DNA of 64,000 nt from Aradus depressus. Its lineage: Eukaryota > Arthropoda > Insecta > Hemiptera > Aradidae. The notes beneath the pieces are model-generated. The model made no database searches and was not told where the DNA came from. It saw only the letters and a program-made list of their open reading frames with translations. Of the stretch, positions 63,481-64,000 are shown one piece after another (positions within the stretch are counted from its first letter, which is position 1; the number at the start of each line of letters is the position of its first letter). The stretch covers positions 26,566,065-26,630,064 of the forward strand of contig OY759226.1 in the NCBI GenBank assembly GCA_963662175.1, read 5' to 3'. The position numbers and the translations under genes are program-made.

Positions 63481-63530
63481 AAGTAAGTTATTATGATTCA
63501 CGCCAGGGCTCGCCCATTACCATGAGTACG
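63481..63530 (-). repeat. Outer SINE-A, left part
   Basis: AAGTTATTATGATTCACGCC, then ACCATGAGTACG. The same SINE resumes at 63835-64000 (GGGAGTCCTAAATTTTGCCT ... GGCCGGGTTGCGAGCCCGC), running off the window. Confidence 0.85.
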
Positions 63531-63532
63531 GT

Positions 63533-63822
63533 GAGGGCGCCGGTAGCTCAGCTTACTGAGCTCAAGATCGTGGGTTCGAAACCCGGTCGAGGCCCTTAGT
63601 TTACTTTATCTGGGAGGTAAAATAAGCACACCGTCCATCGGATGGGACGTTAAGCGATAGTTCCAAGCTTTGTACGATGTAAGGTATTCGTTAAAAAACC
63701 TCTTTCTCAGGTAACTAAACATAGTCCGGCTCATATCCACCAGAGTGACGAAAGAGCGCTCTGGTAGTAGGCGATATGACCTCGTAGTTAAAAGCCCGGT
63801 CATGAGTCATAATAACTAACTA
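63533..63822 (+). repeat. Inner SINE-A, ACTA-type tail, 12-bp TSD
   Basis: GAGGGCGCCGGTAGCTCAGC ... GGTTCGAAACC ... CATAATAACTAACTA. TSD ACCATGAGTACG at 63519-63530 and 63823-63834. Most of the anticodon-arm region of the head is deleted. Confidence 0.95.
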
Positions 63823-63834
63823 ACCATGAGTACG

Positions 63835-64000
63835 ACTCTTCTATGGGAGTCCTAAATTTTGCCTAGATTTATTCACCGATTAACGTGTACCTGACATCGT
63901 AAAGGCTCGGGACCATCGCTTAATGTACCATTTAAAGGACGGCGTGCTCAAGGGCGTTTTCTACCAGATAAAAAACTTATGGGCCGGGTTGCGAGCCCGC
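63835..64000 (-). repeat. Outer SINE-A, right part
   Basis: Continuation of the outer SINE after the inner insertion. The window ends inside its B-box region. Confidence 0.88.

Overview
This 64 kb window looks like AT-rich, repeat-saturated intergenic DNA from an arthropod, most probably an insect. A hemipteran is my guess, but nothing in the sequence proves it. I find no intact host gene, no intact tRNA or rRNA gene and no prokaryotic signature. Almost everything recognisable is transposable element: a nearly full-length Jockey-type LINE at the left edge, many 3' LINE stubs, Penelope-like (PLE) relics, hAT, pogo/Tigger and probable PIF/Harbinger DNA transposons, a Ty3/gypsy integrase fragment, two tRNA-derived SINE families, and a high-copy unclassified repeat.

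Family names used below are mine. SINE-A has a type I tRNA-like head (A box TAGCTCAGTGG, B box GGTTCGAAACC), a body of about 250 bp, and a 3' tail of either (CCTAA)n or (ACTA)n; about 29 copies are visible. SINE-B has a class II (Ser/Leu-like) tRNA head with a long variable arm, B box GGTTCGAATCC, a hairpin body and a poly(A) tail; about 7 copies. R1 is a repeat of roughly 0.5 kb with ACTTCCCCAG-type inverted ends and a CGGTGATTCACCG hairpin; its 'forward' direction reads GGGGAAGTTATGTAATCGG. pLTR-like elements carry CTGANGA, then a short hairpin, then GAAA, then a palindromic hexamer. This resembles the hammerhead-bearing terminal repeats of Penelope-like elements.

Layout. 0.1-4.5 kb: Jockey LINE with target-site duplications (TSDs) and a TTG-rich tail. 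4.5-9.8 kb: SINE, R1 and LINE fragments and a 9 x 43-bp tandem array. 10-24 kb: PLE territory (two GIY-YIG remnants, pLTR-like repeats, a cluster of inverted and direct repeats) with LINE stubs and almost no SINE-A. 24-29 kb: R1 copies, a minisatellite and a TSD-flanked hAT element. 30-35.3 kb: two concentric inverted-repeat pairs that look like the remains of one large palindrome; the inner arms carry a conserved short basic reading frame. 36-64 kb: dense SINE-A, SINE-B and R1 with many nested insertions, a young poly(A)-tailed LINE, a Tigger MITE inside one arm of a foldback element, and Harbinger and gypsy remnants near 53 kb.

The most useful signals are insertion histories that can be read directly. 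TSDs and paralogous empty sites order many events: Tigger MITE after foldback, SINE-B after SINE-A, SINE-A into SINE-A, SINE-A into an old LINE 3' end. The strongest candidates for something undescribed are the 30-35 kb concentric palindrome with its shared ORF, the hammerhead-like motif recurring in unrelated-looking repeats, and a SINE whose tail is the insect telomeric motif.
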